DNA of 64,000 bases from an uncultured Prevotella sp. Lineage in GTDB: Bacteria; Bacteroidota; Bacteroidia; Bacteroidales; Bacteroidaceae. The notes beneath the pieces are model-generated. The model was given only the letters and a program-made list of their open reading frames with translations, was not told the origin of the DNA and searched no databases. Both the position numbers and the translations under genes were made by a program. The stretch spans positions 11,305 through 75,304 of the forward strand of contig CAKZVT010000043.1 in the NCBI GenBank assembly GCA_937922435.1, written 5' to 3'. Position 1 is the first letter of the stretch. Each line of letters starts with the position of its first letter. Shown here piece after piece: positions 27,517 to 35,944 of the stretch.

Positions 27517-29754
27517 TTACAGCGAGTATCCCGTCCATCCGAAGATGTCGGTCGGGCAGCCGGTGTTTCCGCTTGCGATGTTGATTGTCGCGCCTGCGGG
27601 GTTGCCGTCGTTGGTGTCCTTGCCTACGTTGGTTGCGCCCTTAGTCACGTTGATTACGCTTGCAGCGTCGCCCGTGCCCTTGCTGTCTGAAAGGTCTACA
27701 AGCTCTTCAATCTCGCCCGAACCGATGACAAGCGCGTTCTCGATGGTGGCTTTCGCGCCGCGGCGCACCTTGATAGCGTCCTGCATTGTAGCGCCGGTTG
27801 CAAGGTTCTCGATTGTCATGTTGCTGATTGTAAAGTCTGACTGCGGAGTGTGTCCGGGGAAGTTTCCGTCGAGGTTGCCGTCTGCCTCTACGCCGCGCGG
27901 GTCGCTCTCGGTGCTTGTGAAGCCTGCCTCCCAGCGGCCGTAGCAGTTGCTAAGCGTGCCTGAATATCCCTGTGTGAAGTCGAAGCAGTCGTCGTCACAG
28001 TTCACGGCGAGCAGGTTGCTTACGTTTACAGAGCCTCCAAAGAACTCGATGGCGTCGTCAGCGCCCTCGGCGATGTAGATGTTCTTGATGGTTGTTCCGT
28101 AGCCTACGCCGTTCAGCGTCAGTCCGTTGTGCTCTATTTCATCGCTGTTGTTGGAGCCGGAGTAGAGTATTTTCACGTATTTCAGTCCGCCGGAGTTGTC
28201 GGAATTGTCGTCGCCGCCGTAAGGAATGTTGTTGTCTATCTCGGTAGTTCCTTCGTTGCCGCTTGCATTCTCGCCCGATATTACGGCTTTGCCGTTGATT
28301 ATTATGCCGCCCCAATAGCCTGCCGTAGCGTCGCTTGCGTCAGCGGTGAATGTGACGGGAGCGTCCTCCGTACCGTTGGCATAGAGCTTTCCGCCGCGCT
28401 CCACGAGGATGAAGTTCTCAAAACCTTCCCTTGCCTTGATTGTCATTCCTGCCGGGATTACGAGTATTCCGCCGTCTTTCACGTGTACAGAGCCGTCGAT
28501 AAAGTATTCGTTTCCTGCTTTCAGCGCGATTGGTTCGCTGATTTCCAGCGGCAGGTTGCTGTCAGTCCATTCAGTGGGAGTTTTCAGTTCGGGGAACTCA
28601 TAGCCCGTCCAGCCGAACACGCTGGTGTCCGCGCCGTTGTTGCCCGTTGTTAGCTGTATGCCGGGATAGCTTGTTCCGCCGTCGTTTACAACGTCGTCAG
28701 ATATGAAGTAGGCGTTGTTCGTCACGTTTATTCCTGTCGCATTATTGGCTGCGCCTTTGCTGTCGGTTACGTCGACAAGGTTCTCAATGCAGCCGGTTCC
28801 ATACACAACGGCGTCGGTTATGTTGGCTGTTGCGAGTCGGCGGACCTTGATAGCGTCCTGCATCGGCTGCGAAGAGTTGTTTACTATGGTCATGTGCTCG
28901 ATGGTGAAGTTGGCCTGCGGCGAGTGGTTTGTGCCGTTGCCGTCGAGGTTGCCGTCTGCTTCTACGCCGCGCGGGTCTTCCTCGGTGCTTTTGAAGCCGT
29001 CCTCCCAGATGCCGTAGCAGTTGCTAAGCGTGCCTGAATAACCCTGTGTGAAGTCGAAGCAGTCGTCGTCACAGTTCACTGCAAGTATGTTGCTTACATT
29101 CACCGTGCCTCCGAAGAACTCGATGGCGTCGTCAGCTCCCTCGGCGATATATATGTTGTCGATGGTCGTTCCGTTGCCGACGGCGTTCAGCGTAAGGCCG
29201 TTGTGCTCAATTTCGTCGCTGTTGTTTGCTCCAGTGTACCAAAGTTCCACGTATTCTATAATGCCGCTGTTGTCGTCGGCTTCAGTTCCGCCGTAGGGTA
29301 TGGTGTTGCTGATTTCGGTCATGCCTTCCGTTCCCGTGGTCTCGCCTGATATCGGGGCGTAGCCGTTTATGATAAGTCCGCCCCAGTAACCAGATGTCGC
29401 GTTGGGGTCGTCGGCGGTCATTACGATGGGCTGTGCTGCAGTACCTTCAGCCTTGATGGTGCCTCCACGCTCTACGAGAATGTAGTTGCCGAAGCCCTTT
29501 GCGGCCTTGATTGTAGTTCCGGCAGGTATTTCGAGGGTGGCACCTTCGGGTACGACGAGTGCGCTTGTAAGGTGATATTCCTTGCTTGCGTCAAGCGTCA
29601 GTGTGCCGTCTACCGTGCCTCCGAGGGTCACGCCGTCGCCTCCAAGGCCTCCACCGCCGCCTCCGTCGCCATTGTCTTCATCGCTACAAGATGTCAAACT
29701 CATTGCGCCAATCATGGCAATCATTGCCATTGCGCTCAGAAAAAACTTTCTCAT
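27517..29754 (-). CDS. Surface lipoprotein with two tandem beta-helix domains
   Basis: A 745-residue lipoprotein. Lipobox LTSC (Cys23) is followed by SDEDNGD and a Gly run, an acidic pattern like the surface-export signal of Bacteroidota lipoproteins. The rest is two copies of a domain of about 340 residues (about 45-385 and 395-745). Both contain IPAG(T/M)TIKA, ILVERGG, GYWGG(L/I)IING, EIEHNGLTLN, IYIAEGADDAIEFFGG, NCDDDCFDFTQGYSGTLSNC and DPRGVEADGNLDGN, and both end DxFGWTGY. The pattern suggests right-handed beta-helix folds; the conserved acidic CDDDC could bind metal. It follows a TonB receptor gene on the same strand by 144 bases, so it is probably that receptor's surface-binding partner. 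Ligand unknown. Confidence 0.78.
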   Translation of the reverse strand: MRKFFLSAMAMIAMIGAMSLTSCSDEDNGDGGGGGGLGGDGVTLGGTVDGTLTLDASKEYHLTSALVVPEGATLEIPAGTTIKAAKGFGNYILVERGGTIKAEGTAAQPIVMTADDPNATSGYWGGLIINGYAPISGETTGTEGMTEISNTIPYGGTEADDNSGIIEYVELWYTGANNSDEIEHNGLTLNAVGNGTTIDNIYIAEGADDAIEFFGGTVNVSNILAVNCDDDCFDFTQGYSGTLSNCYGIWEDGFKSTEEDPRGVEADGNLDGNGTNHSPQANFTIEHMTIVNNSSQPMQDAIKVRRLATANITDAVVYGTGCIENLVDVTDSKGAANNATGINVTNNAYFISDDVVNDGGTSYPGIQLTTGNNGADTSVFGWTGYEFPELKTPTEWTDSNLPLEISEPIALKAGNEYFIDGSVHVKDGGILVIPAGMTIKAREGFENFILVERGGKLYANGTEDAPVTFTADASDATAGYWGGIIINGKAVISGENASGNEGTTEIDNNIPYGGDDNSDNSGGLKYVKILYSGSNNSDEIEHNGLTLNGVGYGTTIKNIYIAEGADDAIEFFGGSVNVSNLLAVNCDDDCFDFTQGYSGTLSNCYGRWEAGFTSTESDPRGVEADGNLDGNFPGHTPQSDFTISNMTIENLATGATMQDAIKVRRGAKATIENALVIGSGEIEELVDLSDSKGTGDAASVINVTKGATNVGKDTNDGNPAGATINIASGNTGCPTDIFGWTGYSL

Positions 29755-29898
29755 GTTGCTAAATAATTAGTTGTACAATTGGTTGTTATGTTTTCTTTTT
29801 ACCTTGTTTGACAGGCCAGATGGGCCTGATATGCCTTATATTCTGTTGTAAGAGGACTTTGGTTCTTAGCTCTTCACTCTTCGTTTTTCACTCTACCA

Positions 29899-32601
29899 TT
29901 ACAGGTTGTACGTCAGGCCGAGGCTGAAGTCAAGTCCTTTCTTGTATTTGCTTAGTATTACTTCGTTGTTGTCGCCGTCGCCTTTGCGCGTCAGCTGGTG
30001 TGCCGAATTGAGCAGATTGCGCGCCTTGAGGCTTATGCCGAAGTGGCGGCCGAGCTTCGCCTGCGCCACGAAATCGAGCGTCGGGATGCCGTTCTCCATG
30101 ATGTCCTGGTAGCCTTGCGTGCCGATTGTGTAGATGCGGTCGCTGAAGTAGTTGAACACGAGGGCTGCCGTTACGGAGTTGCCGCCCTTGCGCAGCAGGT
30201 AGTTAACGTCTGCGTTGACGAGCCACGGGGCTGCTCCTTCAAGCTGCGAGCCGCTTTTGTCGGTTGCCAGCTGCACTTTGGCGCAGGTGTATGTGTATGC
30301 TCCGTTGAAGCCGAAGCTTAGACGGCTTAGTCCGTTGTCCTTCAGATTGTGCGAGAAGATGTGCTTTTTCAGCTCCACTTCAACGCCCGCCGCGGTGGCG
30401 TGGTCGGATATGTTCTGGTATGAAAGGTAGCCTCCCGCACTGGCAACCTCTATCCTTGATATCGGGTTATTGATGTATTTGTAGAAGCCGGTGACTGACA
30501 GCAGTTCGGATGGAGATATGTACCAGTCCCACTTCAGGTCGACGTTGTAGTTGTCTGACGGCTTCAGGTCGGGATTACCCTGGCTCTTGAAGCTGACGCT
30601 GACGTATCTGTATGGCGATATTTCCTTCGACTGCGGCAGGGTGTAAGTCTTGCTTGCGGCCAGCCGCAGGGCGTGGTCTTCGGTTATGTCGTAGCGCAGG
30701 TTGAGGCTCGGCAGGAAGTAGTTTTTGCCGATTTCCTGGCTTCCTTTCGTGCCGCCCTTGTTCACGTTGTAGTCCACTTTCATGTTAACGTTGTCGTACT
30801 TGAGCCCGAGGTTTGCGGTAAACTGCCTTGTAAACTGGTATGTGCCTTCGGCGTATGCGGAGTGGATGTCCTTGTTCACGTCGTAAGTGTCAATGTGGCG
30901 TTCGAGCGTGAAGTAACCGTCGGCATAGTTTTCCTGGTTGTAATAGTTGTCGAAACGCACGTTGTCGATGTCGAATCCGGCCTGTCTCGCTACCGACATG
31001 TCGTAATCCACGGCCTCGAAACCGTCGTCGATGAAGCGTCCCATGTAGCCTAACAGTATGTTGGAGCGCTGGTCGAAGCGGTCTTTCAGCTTGTACTTCA
31101 GCGATGCGCGCACGTTGAGGTCGTTGTCGTTGAGCTTCGAGAAGAAGCGCTGCTGTATGCCTGAGCCTTTCATCGGCACGTAGCCGTCGTCGGTAAGTAC
31201 GAGGTTGTTTATGCGGCGGTCGGGCTCGTAGCCGTTCACTATGTTGTAAGACACGCCTGCGTCGAGGTCGAACATCTTGCCAAGCCTCCACCGCGTGTCG
31301 AGCTGGTTGACGATGAGCATGTTGTCGTTGGCCTGTTGCCGGCGCATGAAGCCTTCGTATGTGTCTGACGATTCGTACTTGGAGTCCATGCCGAGATAGT
31401 CGCCCACGCTCTCGTCGGTCGAGTGTACGAGCATGAAGTTGTACGCCAGGCGGTGCTTGCGGTTGAGCGAATACTCGACGTTCGCCATAGCCAGCTGGCT
31501 CGTCTTCACCTTCGATATGTCGCCGTCCATGTCCTGTGTCAGTGTGCCGGCCGTCGTAGTGTTGCGCACCTCTTCGTCATAATGCGTGTAGTCCTTGCTG
31601 TGCGAGGCTACGATGAAGAATGAGAGGGCGTCGTCGCCAAGCCTGAACCGCTTGCCGCCATATAGCGTATAGCTCTGGTTGATTTGCAGGTTCTGCTTCG
31701 AGGGGTCGAGGGAGTTGCCGAAGCGGTACGTGCCAAGATTGTCGCCGGGCTGCGTCCTGTCGGCGAAACCCAGCGAGTTTACGCCGTCCATGCGCATGAA
31801 ATCGGACGAGAGCGTCTGCGTGTTGAAGCCGCCCGAAAGGCTTGCGCCCAGCTTGTAGTCGCCTGTAAGCTCCTTCGACGTTATGTTGATGTCTGCCCCG
31901 GCGGCGTCTGCCGGAGTGTTGCTGTAGAACGCCTTGTTCACGTCTACCGACTGTATGATGTCCGTCGAGAACATATCTAATGCGATGTTCTTGTACTCCG
32001 GGTCTTCAGAAGGCAGCGGATAACGGTTCAGAGTGGTGATGTTGTAACGGTCGCCCAGTCCGCGCACGAATACGTTTTTCACGCCCTCCTGCTTCGATAT
32101 GCCCGATATTTTCGTAACGGCGGACTGCGCGTCGCTGATGCCCTTGCGCGAAAGCTCCTGTGCGCCGATGGCCTGGATGGCAACGACGGAGCGTTTCTGC
32201 TCCATCATCGTAACGTTCTCCGACTCGCGGTTGGCCTTCGCCACAACCTCCACACCAGCCAGAAGGCGGTTGTCGGCCTCAAGTTCAAAGTCGAGCGTGG
32301 CGGCCTTGCCGTCCTCTATTTTCACCTGGCGCTTCACCGCCGTCTTGTAACCTACGTATTTTATTTCGATGTCATAGATGCCGTCGCGCAACCCCGTTAG
32401 CTGGAAGTTTCCGTCAGCGTCGGTCACGGCGGCCACCGTGCTGCCCACCACCTGCACCGTGGCGCCGATTAGCGGTTCGTTCGACTGGCGGTCCTTCACA
32501 CGTCCTTTCAGGTCAACATCGGTAATGTCGGCTCCAAAAGCCTGCACTGCCAATAGCGACATGAATGCTACCGAGCTGATAAATCTTTTCGTCTTGTTCA
32601 T
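29899..32601 (-). CDS. TonB-dependent outer-membrane receptor
   Basis: A 900-residue TonB-dependent transporter. Signal peptide ends near AFGA (residue 24). A carboxypeptidase-regulatory-like domain follows (KGRVKDRQSNEPLIGATVQV, YVGYKTAVKRQVKIEDG; about 30-115), then the plug (SRKGISDAQSAVTKISGISK, VFVRGLGDRYNITTLN; about 150-240) and a barrel to the aromatic ending LDFSLGLTYNL. The N-terminal domain is the kind seen in SusC-like and related receptors, but the partner is a beta-helix lipoprotein rather than SusD, so it is not a standard glycan pair. Substrate unknown. Confidence 0.9.
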   Translation of the reverse strand: MNKTKRFISSVAFMSLLAVQAFGADITDVDLKGRVKDRQSNEPLIGATVQVVGSTVAAVTDADGNFQLTGLRDGIYDIEIKYVGYKTAVKRQVKIEDGKAATLDFELEADNRLLAGVEVVAKANRESENVTMMEQKRSVVAIQAIGAQELSRKGISDAQSAVTKISGISKQEGVKNVFVRGLGDRYNITTLNRYPLPSEDPEYKNIALDMFSTDIIQSVDVNKAFYSNTPADAAGADINITSKELTGDYKLGASLSGGFNTQTLSSDFMRMDGVNSLGFADRTQPGDNLGTYRFGNSLDPSKQNLQINQSYTLYGGKRFRLGDDALSFFIVASHSKDYTHYDEEVRNTTTAGTLTQDMDGDISKVKTSQLAMANVEYSLNRKHRLAYNFMLVHSTDESVGDYLGMDSKYESSDTYEGFMRRQQANDNMLIVNQLDTRWRLGKMFDLDAGVSYNIVNGYEPDRRINNLVLTDDGYVPMKGSGIQQRFFSKLNDNDLNVRASLKYKLKDRFDQRSNILLGYMGRFIDDGFEAVDYDMSVARQAGFDIDNVRFDNYYNQENYADGYFTLERHIDTYDVNKDIHSAYAEGTYQFTRQFTANLGLKYDNVNMKVDYNVNKGGTKGSQEIGKNYFLPSLNLRYDITEDHALRLAASKTYTLPQSKEISPYRYVSVSFKSQGNPDLKPSDNYNVDLKWDWYISPSELLSVTGFYKYINNPISRIEVASAGGYLSYQNISDHATAAGVEVELKKHIFSHNLKDNGLSRLSFGFNGAYTYTCAKVQLATDKSGSQLEGAAPWLVNADVNYLLRKGGNSVTAALVFNYFSDRIYTIGTQGYQDIMENGIPTLDFVAQAKLGRHFGISLKARNLLNSAHQLTRKGDGDNNEVILSKYKKGLDFSLGLTYNL

Positions 32602-32778
32602 CCTGTTTTCATCATTGTTGTTTCCGGCTGCAAAGTTCGGACAAACGTTTTACAGCCGCTTTTCAGCCTGATGAACAAGTATTTGCAATCGCTTTAACAA
32701 GATTTTACGACGGTGTTTATGAATTGTTACAACGCCGCCGGTCACCTTTATATTATACGCACCTGCGTGGCGGCGTTG

Positions 32779-32875
32779 AAAAAAGGTGGCTTTTCGCCGT
32801 GCGAAAGGCCATGTTTTACAATGCGAAAGGCGGTCTTTTACATCGTAAAAGACCGCCTTTCGCAATCGAAACGTA
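32779..32875. repeat. Family-1 palindromic array
   Basis: Units AAAAAGGTGGCTTTTCGCC, GCGAAAGGCCATGTTTTAC, GCGAAAGGCGGTCTTTTAC and GTAAAAGACCGCCTTTCGC; the last two form a near-perfect hairpin. Confidence 0.7.
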
Positions 32876-32983
32876 AACTGATGGTTTTGCTTACGCATTC
32901 GTTTTGAACGACTGTTAAATGTTTGCGTTTATAGTGTTTGCGTCGAATTTGTAACGGTTTTATACTGCATGTGTTGCTTGACT

Positions 32984-33240
32984 AACCCTAAAATGACGTC
33001 AGTTCGGCATAAGAAATATTGGCAATCATCTAACTTCAAGCTGTCGGCTGGTATCTGTCATTCCGCGCTCCGACGCGGAATCCAGTACCAATAACATGGG
33101 AAAAGTTCGGCGGCTACACTGGATTCCGCGTCGGAGCGCGGAATGACAGATACCAGCCGACCACTTGGGGCGAAAGAAAAGGCAAGTTCTTCTTTATTAG
33201 TAAAATTGTTCCTTATACAGAACTCACGTTAAAATGGGTT
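32984..33240. repeat. MITE-like palindromic element, copy B1
   Basis: Centre is a 44-bp perfect inverted repeat (33043-33086 with 33118-33161) containing CATTCCGCGCTCCGACGCGG. Outer ends ACGTCAGTTCGGCATAAG (about 32995) and CTTATACAGAACTCACGT (about 33212) are also related as inverted repeats. Flanking sequence resembles the copy at 60125-60350. No coding potential. Together with copy A2 and the array at 32779 it fills the 934-base gap. Confidence 0.75.
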
Positions 33241-33536
33241 CATCTGCAGTTCAGGTGCATGGCAGGTAAGACTATTATACGTTTACTTCCTACTGCAATC
33301 CAGGCTGTCGGTAACCGTCATGCCGCACTCCGATGCGGCTGTCATACTGCACCACGATGCGGTACAGAAAACATCCAAGACATCAAAAGTGCTGTCAGCA
33401 TACACTGGATGCCGCATCGGAGTGCGGCATGACGGTTACCGACAGCCTGGATTGCAGTAGGATGTTTACATGAAATGCAATCACAACGACAAACGAAGGT
33501 ACTGCAATCCTATACACTCAAACTGCGGATGAACCC
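33236..33536. repeat. MITE-like palindromic element, copy A2
   Basis: About 301 bp. Outer inverted ends GGGTTCATCTGCAGTT (33236-33251) and AACTGCGGATGAACCC (33521-33536). Inner 51-bp perfect inverted repeat: 33289-33339 with 33411-33461. The right end touches the stop codon (33538-33536) of the next minus-strand gene. Confidence 0.8.
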
Positions 33537-34378
33537 TAAAATGCACATACCCGTTTGAATGTACATGTGTTTTTCTCGTCCCATTTTATGACAAGGCGGT
33601 CTTTTGATGCTTCCATTATCTCGCGCACAACAAGATGATAACGCCAGGTAGAATCGGCCAGCGTGCGCCTCCGCTCGTTTATTACAATGTATCTGCCGTG
33701 CGTGGCTTTGCCAACCTTCGCTTGGTCGAACGTCCCGGGTTTGCTGTCAGACAGGTAATACTGCGACTCCACGTGTACCGTGTCGCTCCCTTCGTAAAGC
33801 GATATGTCGGTAATGCAAAGCGAGTCGGTAAAAGATACTTCCATGTGTCCGCCGTCATCGTTGATTTTCCTCACGTCGACAGCCTGCCACCTGCCGCCTT
33901 TCAGCTGCTCCGCGTCAACGCAAGGCGTTGCTGTTCTGTCCTGCACTTTGGTAAAATTTTCCACGAATTTAACACCGCCTATTGTCTTTTTCGCCGAGTA
34001 AACGTTGTATTTTATCGACAGGTTGGTATCGCTAACGCCCATTATTTCACATACAACCAAGTTGAAGCCATGCTTGGCGTTGCCGCTTTTTACTATGAGA
34101 TATTTGCCAGAAGTATTTGCTCCAACTTTCGATTCGTCAAACACTTTTTCAATTGTGTTTGACAAATAGAAATGCATTTTAGACGTTGCGGTCTTGTTTA
34201 ATGATGTATAAAAGTTTTCATCGAAGTAAGCAGAATCAGTAAACCAAACAGTATTTACTTTCCCGTCAAGCTCGTAACTGACCCATTTGCAGCCTTTAAG
34301 CTGCGACAAAGTGAATGTCTGCGCGGTGCAGACAAAGGTCGTGCAGAGTGCAAATAATAGTATGATAGTCTTTTTCAT
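33536..34378 (-). CDS. Exported protein with duplicated beta-rich domain, function unknown
   Basis: A 280-residue protein with signal peptide MKKTIILLFALCTTFVCTA. It contains two copies of a domain of about 130 residues: SQLKGCKWVSYELDGK with WFTDSAYFDENFYTS, FYLSNTIEKVFDESKVG, GKYLIV and LVVCEIMGVSDTNLSIKY in the first; EQLKGGRWQAVDVRK, SFTDSLCITDISLYEG, YYLSDSKPGTFDQAKVG, GRYIVI and LVVREIMEASKDRLVIKW in the second. The pattern is like lipocalin-type ligand-binding repeats, but I do not recognise the family. A -7-like element lies upstream at 34486-34479. Its stop codon coincides with the end of MITE copy A2, so the original C-terminus may have been altered. Confidence 0.7.
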   Translation of the reverse strand: MKKTIILLFALCTTFVCTAQTFTLSQLKGCKWVSYELDGKVNTVWFTDSAYFDENFYTSLNKTATSKMHFYLSNTIEKVFDESKVGANTSGKYLIVKSGNAKHGFNLVVCEIMGVSDTNLSIKYNVYSAKKTIGGVKFVENFTKVQDRTATPCVDAEQLKGGRWQAVDVRKINDDGGHMEVSFTDSLCITDISLYEGSDTVHVESQYYLSDSKPGTFDQAKVGKATHGRYIVINERRRTLADSTWRYHLVVREIMEASKDRLVIKWDEKNTCTFKRVCAF

Positions 34379-34478
34379 TTGTTTTTATAATTGTTATATT
34401 TTCAACTGTTTCGGTTTGGAAAGCCTTGTTGTATGTCAATGAGATAGGGCAATAATGCTCTCTTATGTTCTGTATTTA

Positions 34479-34486
34479 CAAAGATA
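34479..34486 (-). promoter_or_regulatory. -7 element of the duplicated-domain gene
   Basis: On the minus strand TATCTTTG, about 100 bases before the ATG (34378). Matches the -7 consensus; no -33 TTTG found. Confidence 0.45.
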
Positions 34487-34532
34487 CTGAAGAATATGAA
34501 TAGGTGTTCTGTTGATGTGTTAAAGTTTGTTG

Positions 34533-34659
34533 TTTTGCAAAAGGTGGTGTTTTACAATGTAAAAGATGGCCTTTTGCCGCCTGAAAGGTCGTCTTTTGGA
34601 ATGCAAAATACGGTCTTTTGCAATGTCGCTTGTAACCGATTGAGTGTCAATGGGTTATT
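34533..34659. repeat. Family-1 palindromic array
   Basis: Units GCAAAAGGTGGTGTTTTAC, AAAAGATGGCCTTTTGCC, GAAAGGTCGTCTTTTGG and AAATACGGTCTTTTGC, ending in the hairpin-like GTAACCGATTGAGTGTCAAT and GGGTTAT. It is in the 444-base gap between two divergent exported-protein genes; the rest holds their promoters. Confidence 0.75.
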
Positions 34660-34746
34660 GGCGCGCTTAAAATTGTTTGCCGATTGCCTCCGCAAAGGTG
34701 GCGGCGCGGTCATAATTATGCCGTTTAACTATATTTATATTGCGCT

Positions 34747-34779
34747 TTTGCCGAGTGTCGGCGGAAATGGGTAATTTTG
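34747..34779 (+). promoter_or_regulatory. Promoter of the 34823 gene
   Basis: TTTG (34747-34750), 21 bases, TAATTTTG (34772-34779), ending 43 bases before the ATG. Confidence 0.7.
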
Positions 34780-34822
34780 CATTATGCCGTATGTACGGCA
34801 GTAAAACGCACAAGTTATAACG

Positions 34823-35752
34823 ATGAAGTACAGGCTTTTTGGCATTGCGGCGTGCCTTGCCTTTTTGCACGGGGCGGCAAGCGCGCAGGAAGTGGGCGGA
34901 CTGCTTGGCGATGACGGGCTGAACTACGGCCTTGCTCCGGCGGTGATGAATGTGCCCAGTCCCGAGGCGTTGCGCGACTCGCTGGCGTTCGCGGCCAACG
35001 TGAAGGGCTTTGCGCCGCGCGCGGCCAGGCTGCCACGGTGGCGCATGGCGGACAGCCTGGCAGTGCCTACGGTAGACTACCGCAGTCTCGGGCGCATCAC
35101 TCCGGCGTCGGCCATGCCGCAGTTCGGCCACAATCCGTATGCCTTCGACTTCAACCGCGGCGGCATAGTGACGCAGTGGCAGGGCGGAGCCGTAATCGGT
35201 TCGTCGTTCCGCCAGACCATGCCTGCGCTCATGTCGAGGCAGAACGCGTTGGTAGGCGTAGTGCAGAACGTCGGCAACCTCACGCTGACAGGCTCGCTCT
35301 CGGCCGACCGCTACCTGCTGTGGCGCGGCACGAGGACACATTTCGGCGTCAGCGGCGCGGCCACATACCGCTTCAGCGACCAGTGGTCGGCCACCGTCTT
35401 CGGCCGTTACACCGACAACCGCTCGTTCTACACGATGGCCGCCTTCCCCTACATGGGCACCTCCGGGTACGGCGGCTTCGTAACGTTCATGGGCGAGACG
35501 GTCGGCGTAGACCTCGGCGTGGAGCGTTACTACGACACGTTCGCGCGGCGTTGGGTAACGTCGCCCATCATAACACCTAAAATCAAGTTCAGCGAAAAGT
35601 TTACTTTGGAATTGCCGGTAGGCCCGCTCGTCAAGGACTTGATTGACAACGCGGTGTTCAACCGCAAGGAGCGCAGCGGCCCCATAATAATGCCCGAAGG
35701 ACTGCCGAGCGTCGGCGAAATACCATTCGGGACGCCGGAAATGCCGAAGTAG
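34823..35752 (+). CDS. Exported, probably outer-membrane protein of unknown function
   Basis: A 309-residue protein. Signal peptide MKYRLFGIAACLAFLHGAASA is cut before QEVGG. From about residue 105 it has alternating polar/apolar strands with aromatics (NLTLTGSLSADRYLLW, HFGVSGAATYRFSDQWSATV, VGVDLGVERYYDTF, PKIKFSEKFTLELPVGP), consistent with a small outer-membrane barrel. The C-terminal tail is Pro/Ile rich (GPIIMPEGLPSVGEIP). I do not recognise a named family. It ends 5 bases before a REP pair that contains its probable terminator. Confidence 0.7.
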   Translation: MKYRLFGIAACLAFLHGAASAQEVGGLLGDDGLNYGLAPAVMNVPSPEALRDSLAFAANVKGFAPRAARLPRWRMADSLAVPTVDYRSLGRITPASAMPQFGHNPYAFDFNRGGIVTQWQGGAVIGSSFRQTMPALMSRQNALVGVVQNVGNLTLTGSLSADRYLLWRGTRTHFGVSGAATYRFSDQWSATVFGRYTDNRSFYTMAAFPYMGTSGYGGFVTFMGETVGVDLGVERYYDTFARRWVTSPIITPKIKFSEKFTLELPVGPLVKDLIDNAVFNRKERSGPIIMPEGLPSVGEIPFGTPEMPK

Positions 35753-35757
35753 GAGTT

Positions 35758-35913
35758 GACACCCACCCCAACCCTCCCGAAGGGAGGGGGCTTGACATGC
35801 TTTATAGGATAATAAAAAGATGGGAATGAATATCTATTATGTTCATTCCCATCTTTATTTATGTTTGCATTGGTAATTCAGCTCCCTCCCTTTGGGAGGG
35901 TTGGGGTGGGTGT
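35758..35913. repeat. REP-like inverted pair, locus R4
   Basis: ACACCCACCCCAACCCTCCC GAAGGGAGGG (35759-35789) faces GCTCCCTCCCTTTGGGAGGG TTGGGGTGGGTGT (35881-35913), around a terminator hairpin. Same orientation as R1-R3. It separates two converging genes. Confidence 0.8.
35816..35860. terminator. Bidirectional terminator hairpin
   Basis: Perfect 15-bp stem AAAGATGGGAATGAA (35816-35830) with TTCATTCCCATCTTT (35842-35856), then ATTTATG; A-rich on the other side (AATAAAAAGA). Suits both converging genes. Confidence 0.8.
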
Positions 35914-35944
35914 CAGATAGGGTTGGGGTGGTGTGTCTGTTTTT

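Noticed and set aside
27517..29754. The beta-helix lipoprotein as a SusD-like partner
   Set aside because: It lacks the helical TPR-like SusD pattern; it has repeated beta-helix motifs and an internal duplication instead.
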